DNA from: Pseudomonas laurentiana | GTDB taxonomy: Bacteria; Pseudomonadota; Gammaproteobacteria; Pseudomonadales; Pseudomonadaceae | DNA length: 64,000 nt | Reading direction: 5' to 3' | NCBI RefSeq assembly: GCF_014648275.1 | Contig: NZ_BMQU01000005.1 | Coordinates: forward strand, 186,001 to 250,000 | Part shown: positions 28,616-39,554 of the stretch, one piece after another | Layout of the letters: every line of letters starts with the position of its first letter | Position numbering within the stretch: position 1 is the stretch's first letter | Made by a program: the position numbers and the translations under genes | The notes under the pieces: generated by a model | The model's input: the letters and a program-made list of their open reading frames with translations, nothing else | Database searches by the model: none | What the model was told of the DNA's origin: nothing

Positions 28616-29080
28616 CTACATCTGCGATTGCAGGTAGTTCTCCAGACCAATGGACTTGATCAGGCCCAACTGCTTCTCCAGCCAGTAGGTGTGATCTTCC
28701 TCGGTGTCAGCCAGTTGCATGCGCAAGATATCGCGACTGACGTAATCCTTGTGCAGCTCGCACAACTCAATGCCTTTGCACAGCGCTGCACGGACTTTGT
28801 ACTCAAGACGCAAATCAGCGGCGAACATGTCCGGCACAGTAGTACCGATGTCCAGGTCGTCAGGACGCATACGCGGCGTACCTTCGAGCATGAGAATACG
28901 ACGGATCAGGGCATCGGCGTGCTGTGCCTCTTCTTCCATCTCATGATTGATACGCTCGTAGAGCTTGCTCAAGCCCCAGTCTTCGTACATGCGCGAATGG
29001 ATGAAATACTGATCACGTGCCGCCAGTTCCCCCGTCAGCAACGTGTTGAGGTAGTCGATTACGTCCGGGTGACCTTGCAT
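28616..29080 (-). CDS. ftnA: Bacterial ferritin (bacterioferritin-like, without the heme-ligand Met)
   Basis: A 154-residue four-helix ferritin that stores iron. The ferroxidase residues are visible (E18 in [10 protein letters not shown]51 and H54 in EEEAQHAD, E94 in LRLEYK, E127 and H130 in TEEDHTY). At position 52, where heme-binding bacterioferritins carry Met, this protein has Ala. This agrees with the FtnA-type protein encoded beside katA in P. aeruginosa, historically named bfrA. It sits downstream of katA; iron storage beside a heme catalase is a known partnership. Confidence 0.9.
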   Translation of the reverse strand: MQGHPDVIDYLNTLLTGELAARDQYFIHSRMYEDWGLSKLYERINHEMEEEAQHADALIRRILMLEGTPRMRPDDLDIGTTVPDMFAADLRLEYKVRAALCKGIELCELHKDYVSRDILRMQLADTEEDHTYWLEKQLGLIKSIGLENYLQSQM

Positions 29081-29196
29081 CGCCCTGCTTCTCCCTAAGT
29101 GAAAGTAACAGTGTGAACCAGGATGGCGGATAGGTCACTGCGATTAACGTAAAAGCAAGTAAAAAAGCACGCGAACAGTAGTCAATTGCATTGAAA

Positions 29197-29218
29197 AACC
29201 GCCCTAATGCGGGCGGTT
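29197..29218 (-). terminator. katA terminator
   Basis: AACCGCCC / GGGCGGTT stem with loop TAATGC, followed by a T-run in the katA direction. Confidence 0.85.
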
Positions 29219-29235
29219 CTGCTTATCACTTCGAC

Positions 29236-30684
29236 TTAAGCCAGTTTGACACCCAGGGCCTTGGCAACACCTTCACCGTACGCCTCATCAGCCTTGAGGA
29301 AGTGTTGCAACTGACGCTGAACAACCTCCAGCGAGACGCCCTTCATAGCACCCGTGATATTACTGATCAGCAACGCTTTTTGTTCACTGCCCATCAAACG
29401 GAACAGGTCACCGGCATAGCTGTAGTAGTCACTGTCTTCACGATGATCGTAACGGTCCGCAGCACCATTGAGTGCAAGCACTGGTTCGGCATACTGAGGC
29501 GCCTGCTTGGGTGCATTGCTGTAGCTGTTTGGCTCGTAGTTCGGCGCCGCTCCGCCATTGCTGCCGAACGCCATGGCGCCGTCACGCTGGTAACTGTTCA
29601 CCGGACTCTTCGGCGCGTTGACTGGCAGCTGTTGATGATTGGTCCCCACACGGTAGCGGTGCGCGTCAGCATAGGCAAATACACGCCCCTGGAGCATGCG
29701 GTCCGGCGACAGGCCCACACCTGGCACCTGATTGCTCGGTGCAAAAGCCGCCTGCTCAACCTCGGCAAAATAGTTAAGCGGGTTGCGATTGAGTTCGAGC
29801 TCGCCCACTTCAATCAAGGGAAACGTCTTCTGCGACCAGGTTTTGGTGACATCGAACGGATTATCACGGTGCGCAGCAGCCTGATCCTCCGTCATGACCT
29901 GAATACAGACGCTCCATTTAGGGAAGTCTCCACGCTCGATGGCTTCGAACAAGTCCCGCTGTGCATAGTCCGGGTCGGTGCCCGCCAGGCGAGCAGCCTC
30001 AGCCGGTGACAGGTTTTTGATGCCTTGCTTGGTCTTGAAGTGCCACTTGACCCAATGACGCACACCTGCGGCGTTGATCAGGCTGAAGGTATGGCTACCA
30101 AAGCCGTGCATATGACGGTAGCCATCCGGGATGCCACGATCGGAGAACAGGATGGTGACCTGATGCAGCGCCTCAGGCGAATGCGACCAGAAATCCCACA
30201 TCGCCTGAGGACTCTTCAAGTTGCTCTGGGGCAAGCGCTTCTGGGTATGGATAAAGTCTGGGAATTTGAGTGGGTCCCGAATAAAGAAGACCGGTGTGTT
30301 GTTACCCACAATGTCCCAGTTGCCTTGCTCGGTGTAGAACTTCAGGGCGAAGCCTCGCGGATCGCGTTCAGTATCGGCCGAACCACGCTCGCCACCCACA
30401 GTGGAGAATCGCAGGAACGTCGGTGTCTGCTTGCCTACTGTGTCGAACAGTTTGGCGCTGGTGTATTGGCTGATATCCCGCGTGACGGTAAAGGTGCCAT
30501 AAGCGCCCGAACCTTTGGCGTGCACACGACGCTCCGGAATGTTCTCGCGGTTGAAGTGCGCGAGCTTTTCAATCAGGTGGAAATCTTCCAGCAGCAGCGG
30601 ACCACGTGGGCCTGCAGAACGCGAGTTCTGGTTGTCGGCAACTGGAGCACCGCTCGCGGTGGTCAGTGTCTTGTTCTCGCTCAT
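29236..30684 (-). CDS. katA: Monofunctional heme catalase
   Basis: KatA dismutates hydrogen peroxide. The 482-residue small-subunit catalase has the distal His55 in [12 protein letters not shown], the distal Asn in [13 protein letters not shown], and the proximal heme Tyr in [14 protein letters not shown]. The ATG at 30684 follows GAAGGGAG; the frame is open further upstream but without a ribosome site. It has its own terminator, so it need not be cotranscribed with the ferritin gene. No convincing OxyR site was identified. Confidence 0.96.
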   Translation of the reverse strand: MSENKTLTTASGAPVADNQNSRSAGPRGPLLLEDFHLIEKLAHFNRENIPERRVHAKGSGAYGTFTVTRDISQYTSAKLFDTVGKQTPTFLRFSTVGGERGSADTERDPRGFALKFYTEQGNWDIVGNNTPVFFIRDPLKFPDFIHTQKRLPQSNLKSPQAMWDFWSHSPEALHQVTILFSDRGIPDGYRHMHGFGSHTFSLINAAGVRHWVKWHFKTKQGIKNLSPAEAARLAGTDPDYAQRDLFEAIERGDFPKWSVCIQVMTEDQAAAHRDNPFDVTKTWSQKTFPLIEVGELELNRNPLNYFAEVEQAAFAPSNQVPGVGLSPDRMLQGRVFAYADAHRYRVGTNHQQLPVNAPKSPVNSYQRDGAMAFGSNGGAAPNYEPNSYSNAPKQAPQYAEPVLALNGAADRYDHREDSDYYSYAGDLFRLMGSEQKALLISNITGAMKGVSLEVVQRQLQHFLKADEAYGEGVAKALGVKLA

Positions 30685-30814
30685 GCTCACTCCCTTCTCA
30701 GAATATTGCTGCCGGTTAATCGGCTGAGAGGGAGTATTGATCATGAACACGACACGATCAAATTCATTAAACAACAGTTATCAATAGTTTATTTCAATGA
30801 CTGTAGAAACAAAA

Positions 30815-30835
30815 AACCGGGCACTAGGCCCGGTT
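30815..30835 (-). terminator. Alpha-operon terminator (after rplQ)
   Basis: AACCGGGC / GCCCGGTT hairpin followed by TTTTT in the minus direction, 22 bases after the rplQ stop. Confidence 0.9.
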
Positions 30836-30856
30836 CCTTGTTTCAGACTGTTCGTC

Positions 30857-31243
30857 TTACTCAGCAGCTTCTACTACGCCACCGACAGGACGATCAACCA
30901 GCTCGACGTACGCCATAGGTGCGTTATCGCCAGCGCGGAAACCGCACTTGAGGATACGCAGGTAGCCGCCCTGACGGGTGGCATAGCGCTTGCCCAGATC
31001 GTTGAACAGCTTACCAACGATGGCTTTCGAACGAGTACGGTCGAAGGCCAGACGACGGTTAGCTACGCTGTCTTCCTTGGCCAGGGTGATCAGCGGCTCG
31101 GCAACGCGGCGCAGTTCCTTGGCTTTAGGCAGGGTAGTTTTGATCAGCTCGTGCTCGAACAGCGACACCGCCATGTTTTGGAACATGGCTTTGCGGTGCG
31201 CGCTGGTGCGGCTCAGGTGACGACCACTTTTACGATGACGCAT
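30857..31243 (-). CDS. rplQ: 50S ribosomal protein L17
   Basis: The 128-residue L17 begins [20 protein letters not shown], the conserved rRNA-binding start. It lies near the exit tunnel of the large subunit. It is last in the alpha operon, 41 bases after rpoA, and ends at a terminator. Confidence 0.98.
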   Translation of the reverse strand: MRHRKSGRHLSRTSAHRKAMFQNMAVSLFEHELIKTTLPKAKELRRVAEPLITLAKEDSVANRRLAFDRTRSKAIVGKLFNDLGKRYATRQGGYLRILKCGFRAGDNAPMAYVELVDRPVGGVVEAAE

Positions 31244-31284
31244 GGTTCATTCCTTACCAAACTTACGTTCGGTGATTACGACGA

Positions 31285-32286
31285 TCAGGCAGTCGCCTTG
31301 TCGTCTTTCTTAAGACTTGCAGGCGGCCAGTTGTCGAGGCGCATGCCGAGGGACAGACCACGGGAAGCCAGAACGTCCTTGATTTCAGTCAGGGACTTCT
31401 TACCCAGGTTCGGAGTTTTCAACAGCTCTACTTCGGTGCGCTGAATCAGATCGCCGATGTAGTAGATGTTCTCCGCCTTCAGGCAGTTGGCCGAACGTAC
31501 GGTCAATTCCAGATCGTCAACCGGGCGGAGCAGGATCGGATCGATCTCGTCTTCCTGCTCCACTACCACTGGCTCACTGTCACCTTTGAGGTCGACGAAC
31601 GCAGCCAACTGCTGTTGCAGAATGGTTGCTGCACGACGGATTGCCTCTTCAGGATCCAGAGTACCGTTGGTTTCCAGATCGATAACCAGCTTATCCAGGT
31701 TGGTACGCTGCTCGACACGGGCGTTTTCCACCACGTAGGCGATACGGCGAACCGGGCTGAACGAAGCGTCAAGCTGCAAGCGACCAATGCTGCGGCTTTC
31801 GTCTTCATCGCTCTGACGCGAATCGGCCGGCTCATAACCACGACCACGAGCTACAGTGAGCTTCATGTTCAAAGCGCCGTTAGACGCCAGGTTAGCGATT
31901 ACGTGATCGGGGTTAACGATCTCGACATCATGATCCAGCTGAATATCGGCAGCGGTAACCACCCCCGAACCCTTTTTCGACAAGGTCAGCGTAACTTCGT
32001 CACGACCATGCAGTTTGATAGCCAGGCCTTTCAGGTTCAACAGGATTTCAATGACATCTTCCTGAACACCTTCAATTGCCGAGTACTCATGGAGTACGCC
32101 GTCAATTTCGGCCTCGACTACTGCACAGCCAGGCATAGAGGACAACAGGATGCGACGCAGCGCGTTGCCCAGGGTATGGCCGAAGCCACGCTCGAGAGGC
32201 TCGAGCGTGATCTTGGCGCGGGTTGGACTGACGACCTGCACATCAATGTGGCGGGGCGTCAGAAACTCATTTACCGAAATCTGCAT
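31285..32286 (-). CDS. rpoA: RNA polymerase alpha subunit
   Basis: The 333-residue alpha subunit dimerises to nucleate RNA polymerase assembly. The N-terminal domain includes [20 protein letters not shown]; the C-terminal domain, which contacts UP elements and activators, includes [23 protein letters not shown] and [17 protein letters not shown]. It lies 22 bases after rpsD in the alpha operon. Confidence 0.99.
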   Translation of the reverse strand: MQISVNEFLTPRHIDVQVVSPTRAKITLEPLERGFGHTLGNALRRILLSSMPGCAVVEAEIDGVLHEYSAIEGVQEDVIEILLNLKGLAIKLHGRDEVTLTLSKKGSGVVTAADIQLDHDVEIVNPDHVIANLASNGALNMKLTVARGRGYEPADSRQSDEDESRSIGRLQLDASFSPVRRIAYVVENARVEQRTNLDKLVIDLETNGTLDPEEAIRRAATILQQQLAAFVDLKGDSEPVVVEQEDEIDPILLRPVDDLELTVRSANCLKAENIYYIGDLIQRTEVELLKTPNLGKKSLTEIKDVLASRGLSLGMRLDNWPPASLKKDDKATA

Positions 32287-32308
32287 GGATGCACCTATTT
32301 TCTAGCCC

Positions 32309-32929
32309 TTACTTGGAGTAGAGCTCGACAATCAGGTTTTCGTTGATGTCGGCAGACAGGTCGCTGCGAGCCGGGACGTTCTTGAAAACACCGGATTTCT
32401 TAGCAGCATCTACTTCTACCCACTCAACGCGGCCACGCTGGGCACACAGTTCAAGGGCTTGAACAATGCGCAGCTGGTTCAACGATTTCTCGCGAACTGC
32501 GACCACGTCACCCGGACGAACTTGGTAGGACGGAACGTTTACAGTCTTGCCGTTGATGCTGATCGCTTTGTGCGAAACCAGCTGACGGGATTCGGCACGA
32601 GTAGCGCCAAAGCCCATACGATAAACGACGTTGTCCAGACGGCACTCGAGCAGTTGCAGCAGGTTCTCGCCGGTAGCACCCTTCTTGGAGGCTGCTTCCT
32701 TGTAGTAACCGCTGAACTGACGCTCAAGAACACCGTAGATACGACGGACTTTTTGCTTCTCACGCAGCTGGGTGCCGTAGTCGGACTGACGACCACGACG
32801 CTGACCGTGAATACCTGGGGCTGCTTCGATGTTGCACTTCGATTCCAGAGCGCGAACGCCGCTCTTCAGGAACAGATCAGTGCCTTCACGACGAGACAGT
32901 TTGCATTTTGGACCAATGTAACGTGCCAT
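32309..32929 (-). CDS. rpsD: 30S ribosomal protein S4
   Basis: The 206-residue S4 nucleates 16S rRNA folding and in enterobacteria represses the alpha operon by binding its leader. It has the [20 protein letters not shown] start and an S4 RNA-binding domain ([23 protein letters not shown]). It lies 15 bases after rpsK. Confidence 0.99.
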   Translation of the reverse strand: MARYIGPKCKLSRREGTDLFLKSGVRALESKCNIEAAPGIHGQRRGRQSDYGTQLREKQKVRRIYGVLERQFSGYYKEAASKKGATGENLLQLLECRLDNVVYRMGFGATRAESRQLVSHKAISINGKTVNVPSYQVRPGDVVAVREKSLNQLRIVQALELCAQRGRVEWVEVDAAKKSGVFKNVPARSDLSADINENLIVELYSK

Positions 32930-32944
32930 TTATCTGTCTCCTGA

Positions 32945-33334
32945 TTACACGCGGCGCTTCTTCGGCGGACGGCACCCGTTGTGCGGGATTGGCGTCACGT
33001 CGGTGATGCTGGCGATCTTATAGCCACAGCTGTTCAAAGCACGAACAGCGGACTCACGACCTGGACCTGGACCCTTGACGTTAACGTCGAGGTTTTTCAG
33101 ACCGTACTCCAGCGCAGCTTGACCAGCACGCTCTGCAGCAACTTGGGCCGCGAACGGGGTGGATTTGCGCGAACCACGGAAACCCGAACCGCCGGAGGTA
33201 GCCCACGACAGTGCGTTACCTTGACGATCGGTGATGGTCACGATGGTGTTGTTGAAAGACGCGTGGATGTGGGCGATCCCATCAACCACTGTCTTTTTGA
33301 CTTTTTTACGAGGACGAGCAGCAGGTTTTGCCAT
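32945..33334 (-). CDS. rpsK: 30S ribosomal protein S11
   Basis: The 129-residue S11 forms part of the platform of the small subunit. It has a basic N-terminus ([14 protein letters not shown]) and the conserved [13 protein letters not shown] end. It lies 30 bases after rpsM. Confidence 0.99.
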   Translation of the reverse strand: MAKPAARPRKKVKKTVVDGIAHIHASFNNTIVTITDRQGNALSWATSGGSGFRGSRKSTPFAAQVAAERAGQAALEYGLKNLDVNVKGPGPGRESAVRALNSCGYKIASITDVTPIPHNGCRPPKKRRV

Positions 33335-33364
33335 GTCTATTTTCCTGTCGATTCGCTGGTGCGA

Positions 33365-33721
33365 TTACTTGCGGATCGGCTTACGCGGACCTTTACGGGT
33401 ACGCGCGTTGGTCTTGGTACGCTGACCGCGTACTGGCAGACCCCGACGATGACGCAGACCGCGGTAGCAGCCCAGGTCCATCAACCGCTTGATTTTCATG
33501 TTGATGTCGCGACGCAGATCACCTTCAGTGGTGAACTTCGCAACTTCGCTACGCAGCTGTTCAATCTGCTCGTCGCTCAGATCTTTGATCTTTGCGGCTG
33601 GGTTGACCCCAGTCTCTGCACAGATTTTCTGTGCAGTAGTGCGACCAACACCATAGATGTAGGTCAGCGAGATAACAGTGTGCTTGTTATCTGGAATGTT
33701 GACGCCTGCAATACGGGCCAT
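33365..33721 (-). CDS. rpsM: 30S ribosomal protein S13
   Basis: The 118-residue S13, in the head of the small subunit, contacts the P-site tRNA and the central bridge. It begins [22 protein letters not shown] and has the C-terminal basic tail [18 protein letters not shown]. As first gene of the alpha operon it is separated from rpmJ by 131 bases with a terminator-like hairpin. Confidence 0.99.
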   Translation of the reverse strand: MARIAGVNIPDNKHTVISLTYIYGVGRTTAQKICAETGVNPAAKIKDLSDEQIEQLRSEVAKFTTEGDLRRDINMKIKRLMDLGCYRGLRHRRGLPVRGQRTKTNARTRKGPRKPIRK

Positions 33722-33809
33722 TCAGTGGGACTCCAATTGACAGCTACCTACGCCCCGGAAGCCAAGAAATAGGGCGCGAGATAATATCGCTGTAGAAACA
33801 AATAATCAA

Positions 33810-33833
33810 CCCAGCAGCGCACTAGCTGCTGGG
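33810..33833 (-). terminator. Hairpin between the spc (rpmJ) and alpha (rpsM) operons
   Basis: CCCAGCAGC / GCTGCTGGG, 9-bp stem with a six-base loop, followed by a T-rich stretch (TTGATTATTTG) in the minus direction. It lies 20 bases after the rpmJ stop. It may end part of the spc transcripts or belong to the alpha leader. Confidence 0.65.
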
Positions 33834-33852
33834 CTTGAAGCACAGATCACAC

Positions 33853-33969
33853 TCAGCCTTGGCGCTGTTTGTGACGTGGTTCCGCGCTGCAAATTACTCG
33901 AACGACACCTTCGCGGCGAATAATTTTGCAGTTACGGCACAGCTTTTTCACCGATGCACGAACTTTCAT
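33853..33969 (-). CDS. rpmJ: 50S ribosomal protein L36
   Basis: A 38-residue protein of the large subunit, too short for many gene finders. It begins [15 protein letters not shown] and ends PRHKQRQG, with the zinc-ligand set Cys11, Cys14, Cys27, His33 of the zinc-containing (C+) form. The ATG follows GAGG. It is 28 bases after secY, the normal end of the spc operon. Confidence 0.98.
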
Positions 33970-33997
33970 CACCAACTCCTCGAACCTTAAGGGACTA

Positions 33998-35329
33998 TCA
34001 ACGCAGCAGACCGCTGCCACCGTAGCCTTTCAGGTTGGCTTTCTTCATCAGGGATTCGTACTGGTGCGAAACGAGGTGCGATTGTACTTGGGACATGAAG
34101 TCCATCACAACCACTACCACAATCAGCAACGAGGTCCCGCCAAGGTAGAACGGAACGTTTGCCGCCACCACCAGGAACTGGGGCAGAAGACAGACGGCCG
34201 TCATATAAAGAGCACCGAACATGGTCAAACGGGTCAGAACGCCATCAATGTAGCGCGCCGACTGCTCGCCTGGACGGATACCCGGAATAAAGGCACCGGA
34301 CTTCTTCAGGTTTTCCGCTACGTCTTTCGGATTGAACATCAACGCCGTATAGAAGAAGCAGAAGAAAATGATCCCTGCACTAAACAGCAGAATATTCAAT
34401 GGATGACCAGGAGCGATCGACTCCGAGATGTCCTGCAGCCAGCCCATACCTTCGGACTGACCGAACCAGGCACCCAGCGAAGCCGGGAACAGCAAGATGC
34501 TGCTCGCGAAAATGGCAGGGATAACCCCGGCCATGTTCACCTTCAGCGGCAGGTGGCTGGTCTGCGCAGCGAAGACCTTGCGGCCCTGCTGACGCTTGGC
34601 GTAATGAACGGCAATGCGCCGCTGACCACGCTCAATGAACACCACGAAACCGATGATCGCTACTGCCAGAAGACCGATAACGATCAGGGCGATAATGTTG
34701 ATATCACCCGTCCGCGCAGACTCGAAAGACTGCCCGATTGCTCTCGGAAGACCGGCAACGATACCCGCGAAGATCAACATCGAGATACCGTTACCGACAC
34801 CGCGCTCCGTGATCTGCTCGCCCAGCCACATCATGAACATTGCGCCTGCCACAAACGTGGAAACCGCAACGAAATGGAAGCCGAAGCCAGCAGAAAACGC
34901 TACGCCCTGACCGGCCAAGCCAATGGACATGCCAATTGCTTGAACCAGCGCCAGGACGACGGTGCCGTAGCGGGTGTACTGGCTAATCTTACGACGGCCA
35001 GATTCACCTTCCTTCTTCAACTGCTCCAGCTGCGGGCTGACGGTGGTCATCAGTTGCATGATGATCGATGCCGAGATGTACGGCATGATCCCCAATGCAA
35101 AGATGCTCATCCGTTCCAGCGCGCCGCCGGAAAACATGTTGAACAAGCTAAGAATGGTCCCCTCATTCTGTCGAAACAGTTCCGCCAGCCGGTCCGGATT
35201 GATACCTGGAACAGGGATGTGTGCGCCGATCCGGTAGACGATAATCGCCAGGAACAGAAAACGCAGACGAGCCCAGAGTTCAGACATCCCGCCCTTGCCG
35301 AGCGAAGAGAGAGCACCTTGCTTAGCCAT
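33998..35329 (-). CDS. secY: Protein translocase subunit SecY
   Basis: The 443-residue channel of the Sec translocon with ten membrane helices. It includes the conserved [15 protein letters not shown] (plug/TM2 region) and cytoplasmic basic loops ([20 protein letters not shown]). It abuts rplO. secE lies in the same window at 60538. Confidence 0.99.
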
Positions 35330-35764
35330 TTATTCCTCGAACTTGCCGCCAGCTGCTTCGATAGCCGCACGCGCACCTTTGGTGGCAGCGACGCCCTTGA
35401 TGGTGACTGCGCGAGTAACTTCACCGGACAGCATGATTTTCACGCGCTGTACGTTTTGGTTAATCACGTTGGCATCCTTCAGGGATTGCACGGTGACGAC
35501 GTCGCCTTCCACTTTAGCCAGCTCGGACAGACGCACTTCTGCGCGGTCCATGGCTTTCAGCGAAACGAAGCCGAACTTCGGCAGACGACGATGCAGCGGC
35601 TGTTGACCGCCTTCAAAGCCTGGAGCGATGGTGCCACCGGAACGGGAGGTCTGACCTTTGTGGCCGCGGCCACCAGTCTTACCCAAACCGCTACCGATAC
35701 CACGACCCGGACGATGCTTCTCGCGACGGGAACCCGGCGCTGGACTCAGATCATTGAGTTTCAT
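35330..35764 (-). CDS. rplO: 50S ribosomal protein L15
   Basis: The 144-residue L15 has the extended Gly/Arg-rich N-terminus ([19 protein letters not shown]) threading into 23S rRNA and a globular C-terminus. It is three bases after rpmD and directly next to secY. Confidence 0.99.
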   Translation of the reverse strand: MKLNDLSPAPGSRREKHRPGRGIGSGLGKTGGRGHKGQTSRSGGTIAPGFEGGQQPLHRRLPKFGFVSLKAMDRAEVRLSELAKVEGDVVTVQSLKDANVINQNVQRVKIMLSGEVTRAVTIKGVAATKGARAAIEAAGGKFEE

Positions 35765-35767
35765 CGA

Positions 35768-35944
35768 TTAACCCTCGACGCGCAGCATGTAGTAAGCCTT
35801 GTTGATCATCCCGCGATTCTCGGGAGTATCCAGGACTTCTACAGTGTGACCGATGCGACGCAGACCCAGGCCTTTAACACACAGTTTGTGGTTAGGCAGA
35901 CGGCCAGCGGTACTTTTGATCAGCGTTACTTTAACGGTAGCCAT
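35768..35944 (-). CDS. rpmD: 50S ribosomal protein L30
   Basis: A 58-residue large-subunit protein ([20 protein letters not shown] ... [17 protein letters not shown]). ATG at 35944, stop at 35768; two bases after rpsE and three before rplO, the standard spc order. Confidence 0.98.
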   Translation of the reverse strand: MATVKVTLIKSTAGRLPNHKLCVKGLGLRRIGHTVEVLDTPENRGMINKAYYMLRVEG

Positions 35945-35946
35945 GA

Positions 35947-36447
35947 TCAGATGATCTCCTCAACACTCTTGCCACGCTTGGCGGCAATGGACTCAGGAGA
36001 TTGCATGGCTTTCAGACCCTTGAAAGTGGCATGAACCACGTTCACTGGGTTGGTCGAACCGTAGCACTTGGCCAGAACGTTCTGAACACCAGCAACTTCC
36101 AGGACAGCACGCATTGCGCCGCCAGCGATGATACCGGTACCGTTAGAGGCAGGCTGCATGTAAACCTTCGAGGCGCCGTGGGCAGCCTTGGTAGCGTACT
36201 GCAGAGTGGTGCCATTCAGGTCCACTTGAATCATGTTGCGACGAGCAGCTTCCATTGCCTTCTGGATCGCAGCAGGCACTTCACGCGACTTGCCACGGCC
36301 GAAGCCAACACGACCTTTACCATCACCAACCACGGTCAACGCGGTGAAAGTGAAGATACGGCCGCCTTTTACGGTTTTAGCTACGCGGTTAACTTGAACC
36401 AGCTTCTCGATGTAGCCTTCGTCGCGCTTTTGGTCGTTATTTGACAT
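35947..36447 (-). CDS. rpsE: 30S ribosomal protein S5
   Basis: The 166-residue S5 affects decoding accuracy and mRNA helicase activity. It has a double-stranded RNA-binding fold ([19 protein letters not shown]) and the [15 protein letters not shown] loop. The start is the ATG at 36447. It is three bases after rplR. Confidence 0.99.
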   Translation of the reverse strand: MSNNDQKRDEGYIEKLVQVNRVAKTVKGGRIFTFTALTVVGDGKGRVGFGRGKSREVPAAIQKAMEAARRNMIQVDLNGTTLQYATKAAHGASKVYMQPASNGTGIIAGGAMRAVLEVAGVQNVLAKCYGSTNPVNVVHATFKGLKAMQSPESIAAKRGKSVEEII

Positions 36448-36450
36448 AAC

Positions 36451-36801
36451 TTAGAACTCCAGCCCGCCTTCACGAGCAGCATCAGCCAGTGCCTTGACAC
36501 GGCCGTGGTACTTGAAGCCAGAACGGTCGAAAGCAACTTGAGAAACGCCAGCGGCTTTCGCGCGCTCGGCAACCAGCTTGCCAACCTTAGTGGCCGCGTC
36601 GATGTTGCCAGTGGCGCCATCACGCAGTTCTTTGTCCAAAGTCGAGGCGCTGGCCAGGACTTTGCTGCCGTCGGCCGAAATGACCTGGGCGTAGATGTGC
36701 TGCGAAGAGCGGAACACGCAGAGACGCACGGCTTCGAGCTCGTGCATTTTCAGACGTGCTTTGCGAGCGCGACGCAGTCGAGTAACTTTTTTGTCGGTCA
36801 T
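36451..36801 (-). CDS. rplR: 50S ribosomal protein L18
   Basis: The 116-residue L18 binds 5S rRNA with L5 and attaches it to the central protuberance. It has the basic N-terminus ([18 protein letters not shown]) and the family end [14 protein letters not shown]. It is 10 bases after rplF. Confidence 0.99.
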   Translation of the reverse strand: MTDKKVTRLRRARKARLKMHELEAVRLCVFRSSQHIYAQVISADGSKVLASASTLDKELRDGATGNIDAATKVGKLVAERAKAAGVSQVAFDRSGFKYHGRVKALADAAREGGLEF

Positions 36802-36811
36802 TTGCTAGGCC

Positions 36812-37345
36812 CTACTTCTTCTTGGCTTCTTTACGACGGACGACTTCATCCGCGTAACGCACACCCTTACCTTTGTAAGGCTCTGGCGGACGGAAATCGC
36901 GAATTTCAGCGGCCACTTGACCTACCAGCTGCTTATCGATGCCCTTGATCAGGATATCGGTCTGGCTTGGGGTCTCAGCAGTGATGCCTTGCGGCAGCTG
37001 ATAATCAACCGGGTGGGAGAAACCGAGAGCCAGGGACAGCACTTCGCCTTTGGCCTGAGCCTTGTAACCAACACCGACCAGCTGGAGCTTGCGCTCGAAG
37101 CCTTGGCTTACGCCCTGGACCATGTTGTTAACCAGAGCACGGGTAGTACCGGCCATGGCGCGAGTCTGTTGATCGCCATTGCGAGCAGCGAAACGCAGCT
37201 CACCGGCTTCTTCGACGACTTCTACGGACGAGTGAACATTCAGTTCAAGAGTGCCCTTGGCACCCTTCACCGAAAGCTGTTGGCCGGCGAACTTAACTTC
37301 GACGCCTGCTGGCAGCTTTACGGGGTTCTTAGCGACGCGAGACAT
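36812..37345 (-). CDS. rplF: 50S ribosomal protein L6
   Basis: The 177-residue L6 consists of two similar domains and sits near the factor-binding site. It begins [20 protein letters not shown] and has the conserved [15 protein letters not shown] near the end. It is 12 bases after rpsH. Confidence 0.99.
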   Translation of the reverse strand: MSRVAKNPVKLPAGVEVKFAGQQLSVKGAKGTLELNVHSSVEVVEEAGELRFAARNGDQQTRAMAGTTRALVNNMVQGVSQGFERKLQLVGVGYKAQAKGEVLSLALGFSHPVDYQLPQGITAETPSQTDILIKGIDKQLVGQVAAEIRDFRPPEPYKGKGVRYADEVVRRKEAKKK

Positions 37346-37357
37346 GCTTATCCCCCC

Positions 37358-37750
37358 TTAGAACACAGTGCAGAGAACTTCGCCGCCGACACCGGCAGCG
37401 CGCGCAGCACGATCAGTCATCACACCTTTGTTGGTGGAGACGATAGACACGCCCAGACCGCCACGTACTTTCGGCAGTTCTTCGACGGACTTGTACTGAC
37501 GCAGGCCTGGACGACTTACGCGCTTGACTTCTTCGATGACTGGACGGCCTTCGAAGTATTTCAGCTCGATGGACAGCGACGGTTTTACTTCGCTGCTGAC
37601 CTGGTAACCCGCGATGTAACCTTCGTCTTTCAGAACTTTGGCTACAGCCACCTTCAGGGTAGAAGAAGGCATGCTTACGACGGACTTTTCAGCCATCTGG
37701 GCATTACGGATTCGAGTTAGCATGTCCGCTAACGGGTCCTGCATACTCAT
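37358..37750 (-). CDS. rpsH: 30S ribosomal protein S8
   Basis: The 130-residue S8 binds the central domain of 16S rRNA and in E. coli represses the spc operon. It begins [18 protein letters not shown] and ends with [26 protein letters not shown]. Unusually for this operon, it is separated from rpsN by 207 bases with a strong hairpin. Confidence 0.99.
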   Translation of the reverse strand: MSMQDPLADMLTRIRNAQMAEKSVVSMPSSTLKVAVAKVLKDEGYIAGYQVSSEVKPSLSIELKYFEGRPVIEEVKRVSRPGLRQYKSVEELPKVRGGLGVSIVSTNKGVMTDRAARAAGVGGEVLCTVF

Positions 37751-37800
37751 GGGCTAGACGCTCCTGATACAAGAATAATTAGCCTTTCGGCTACTACAGA

Positions 37801-37837
37801 CACCTGAATCACCCAGGGAAAAACCCGGGCTCAGGTG
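37801..37837. repeat. Inverted repeat upstream of rpsH
   Basis: CACCTGA and TCAGGTG form the ends of a 37-base imperfect hairpin with CCC/GGG pairs inside (CCCAGGG, AAAAA, CCCGGG). It lies in the rpsN-rpsH gap, in what would be the rpsH leader RNA. Confidence 0.55.
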
Positions 37838-37866
37838 AGCCGGTCATTCTAGACACATCCCAGAAA

Positions 37867-37896
37867 CGAAACAAGCCCCATAAGGGGCTTGTTTCG
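37867..37896 (-). terminator. Strong hairpin within the spc operon (rpsN-rpsH gap)
   Basis: CGAAACAAGCCCC / GGGGCTTGTTTCG, 13 perfect base pairs with loop ATAA. In the minus direction it is followed by TTTCT, a weak T-tract. It could be a partial terminator or an RNA-processing site. Confidence 0.7.
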
Positions 37897-37957
37897 TTGC
37901 CAGGTCACCGGCGGTCGGAAGATTACTCCTCCGCCGCCGAGACACTGTCGGCACGTC

Positions 37958-38263
37958 TTACCAGCTGGCTTTAACCAGACCTGGAACGTCACCGCGCATT
38001 GCTGCTTCACGCAGCTTGTTACGGCCCAGGCCGAACTTGCGGTAGACGCCGTGTGGACGGCCGGTGATGCGGCAGCGGTTACGCATGCGCGAGGCGCTTG
38101 CATCACGTGGCTGCTTTTGCAGAGCAACAGCTGCTGCCCAACGCTCTTCTGGAGTTGCATTCAGATTAACGATGGTAGCTTTGAGCTCAGCACGCTTCTT
38201 GGCGTATTTAGCAACCGTGAGCTGACGCTTCAGCTCGCGGTTTTTCATGCTCTTCTTGGCCAT
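37958..38263 (-). CDS. rpsN: 30S ribosomal protein S14
   Basis: The 101-residue S14 is the long form without the zinc CxxC pairs, starting [17 protein letters not shown] and ending PGLVKASW. It assembles in the head of the small subunit. The ATG at 38263 is preferred; the frame stays open upstream into rplE. It is 13 bases after rplE. Confidence 0.99.
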   Translation of the reverse strand: MAKKSMKNRELKRQLTVAKYAKKRAELKATIVNLNATPEERWAAAVALQKQPRDASASRMRNRCRITGRPHGVYRKFGLGRNKLREAAMRGDVPGLVKASW

Positions 38264-38276
38264 TTTCCTACTCCAA

Positions 38277-38816
38277 TCAGTTGCGGAACGGGAATTTGAA
38301 AGCGCGCAGCAGAGCGCGGCCTTCGTCATCCGTACGAGCAGTGGTGGTCAGGGTAATGTCCAGACCGCGGAGAGCATCGATCTTGTCGTAATCGATTTCC
38401 GGGAAGATGATCTGCTCTTTCACGCCCATGCTGTAGTTGCCACGACCATCGAAGGACTTGGCATTCAGGCCGCGGAAGTCGCGAACCCGAGGCAGGGAGA
38501 TCGCCAGCAGGCGGTCCAGGAACTCGTACATACGATCGCGGCGCAGAGTAACTTTAACGCCGATCGGCCAACCTTCACGGACTTTGAAGCCCGCGATGGA
38601 TTTCCGAGCGAAAGTCACAACGGCTTTTTGACCGGTGATCTTTTCCAGGTCAGCAACAGCGTGCTCGATGACTTTCTTGTCGCCGATCGCTTCGCCCAGA
38701 CCCATGTTCAGGGTGATTTTGGTAACGCGCGGAACTTCCATCACGTTCGCCAGCTTAAGTTCTTCCTTAAGCTTGGGAGCGATTTCCTTCCGATAAATCT
38801 CTTTCAGTCGTGCCAT
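38277..38816 (-). CDS. rplE: 50S ribosomal protein L5
   Basis: The 179-residue L5 binds 5S rRNA and touches P-site tRNA. It begins [16 protein letters not shown] and shows [13 protein letters not shown] and [20 protein letters not shown]-like conserved segments. It is 20 bases after rplX. Confidence 0.99.
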   Translation of the reverse strand: MARLKEIYRKEIAPKLKEELKLANVMEVPRVTKITLNMGLGEAIGDKKVIEHAVADLEKITGQKAVVTFARKSIAGFKVREGWPIGVKVTLRRDRMYEFLDRLLAISLPRVRDFRGLNAKSFDGRGNYSMGVKEQIIFPEIDYDKIDALRGLDITLTTTARTDDEGRALLRAFKFPFRN

Positions 38817-38836
38817 GGTCTTCTACCTAGCAGTGT

Positions 38837-39151
38837 TCAAGCATCAACCGCTTTTTGGGTCGACTTGAAGACACGAATTTTTTTGCCGTCTTCTACTTTG
38901 AAACCAACGCGGTCAGCCTTGTTGGTTTCGCCGTTGAAAATGGCGACGTTGGAAGCGTGCAGTGGCGCTTCTTTCTCGACGATACCGCCCTGTACGCCCG
39001 ACATAGGGTTAGGCTTGGTATGACGCTTCACCAGGTTGATCCCACCAACGACCAGACGGTCGTCAGCGAGTACCTTCAGCACCTTACCGCGCTTACCTTT
39101 GTCTTTGCCGGCGATCACGATGATCTCGTCGTCACGACGAATCTTTTGCAT
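38837..39151 (-). CDS. rplX: 50S ribosomal protein L24
   Basis: The 104-residue L24 initiates assembly of the large subunit. It has a KOW motif ([21 protein letters not shown]) and the [14 protein letters not shown] segment. It is 11 bases after rplN. Confidence 0.99.
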   Translation of the reverse strand: MQKIRRDDEIIVIAGKDKGKRGKVLKVLADDRLVVGGINLVKRHTKPNPMSGVQGGIVEKEAPLHASNVAIFNGETNKADRVGFKVEDGKKIRVFKSTQKAVDA

Positions 39152-39162
39152 GTCGGATCTCC

Positions 39163-39531
39163 TTACAGCACTTCTGGGGCGAGCGAGACGATCTTCATGA
39201 ACTTCTCAGTACGAAGTTCACGGGTCACTGGCCCAAAGATACGGGTGCCGATTGGCTCTTGCTTGTTGTTCAACAGAACAGCAGCGTTGCCATCAAAGCG
39301 GATAATCGAACCATCGGCACGGCGAACGCCGTGACGGGTGCGGACTACAACAGCAGTCATCACCTGGCCTTTTTTCACTTTACCGCGAGGAATTGCTTCC
39401 TTGACGGTTACTTTGATGATGTCACCGATACCGGCGTAACGACGGTGGGAACCGCCGAGCACCTTGATGCACATGACGCGACGAGCGCCGCTGTTATCGG
39501 CCACATCGAGCATGGATTGAGTCTGAATCAT
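39163..39531 (-). CDS. rplN: 50S ribosomal protein L14
   Basis: The 122-residue L14, a barrel at the subunit interface, begins [21 protein letters not shown] and ends [12 protein letters not shown]. It is the first gene of the spc operon in the classic E. coli order, here just 23 bases after rpsQ and apparently without its own terminator/promoter boundary. Confidence 0.99.
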   Translation of the reverse strand: MIQTQSMLDVADNSGARRVMCIKVLGGSHRRYAGIGDIIKVTVKEAIPRGKVKKGQVMTAVVVRTRHGVRRADGSIIRFDGNAAVLLNNKQEPIGTRIFGPVTRELRTEKFMKIVSLAPEVL

Positions 39532-39554
39532 AAAATTTCTCCGACCCTTAGCCC

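Noticed and set aside
30685-30810. OxyR site upstream of katA
   Set aside because: ATAG/CTAT-like half-sites occur, but not with the four-site, 7-base spacing of OxyR boxes.
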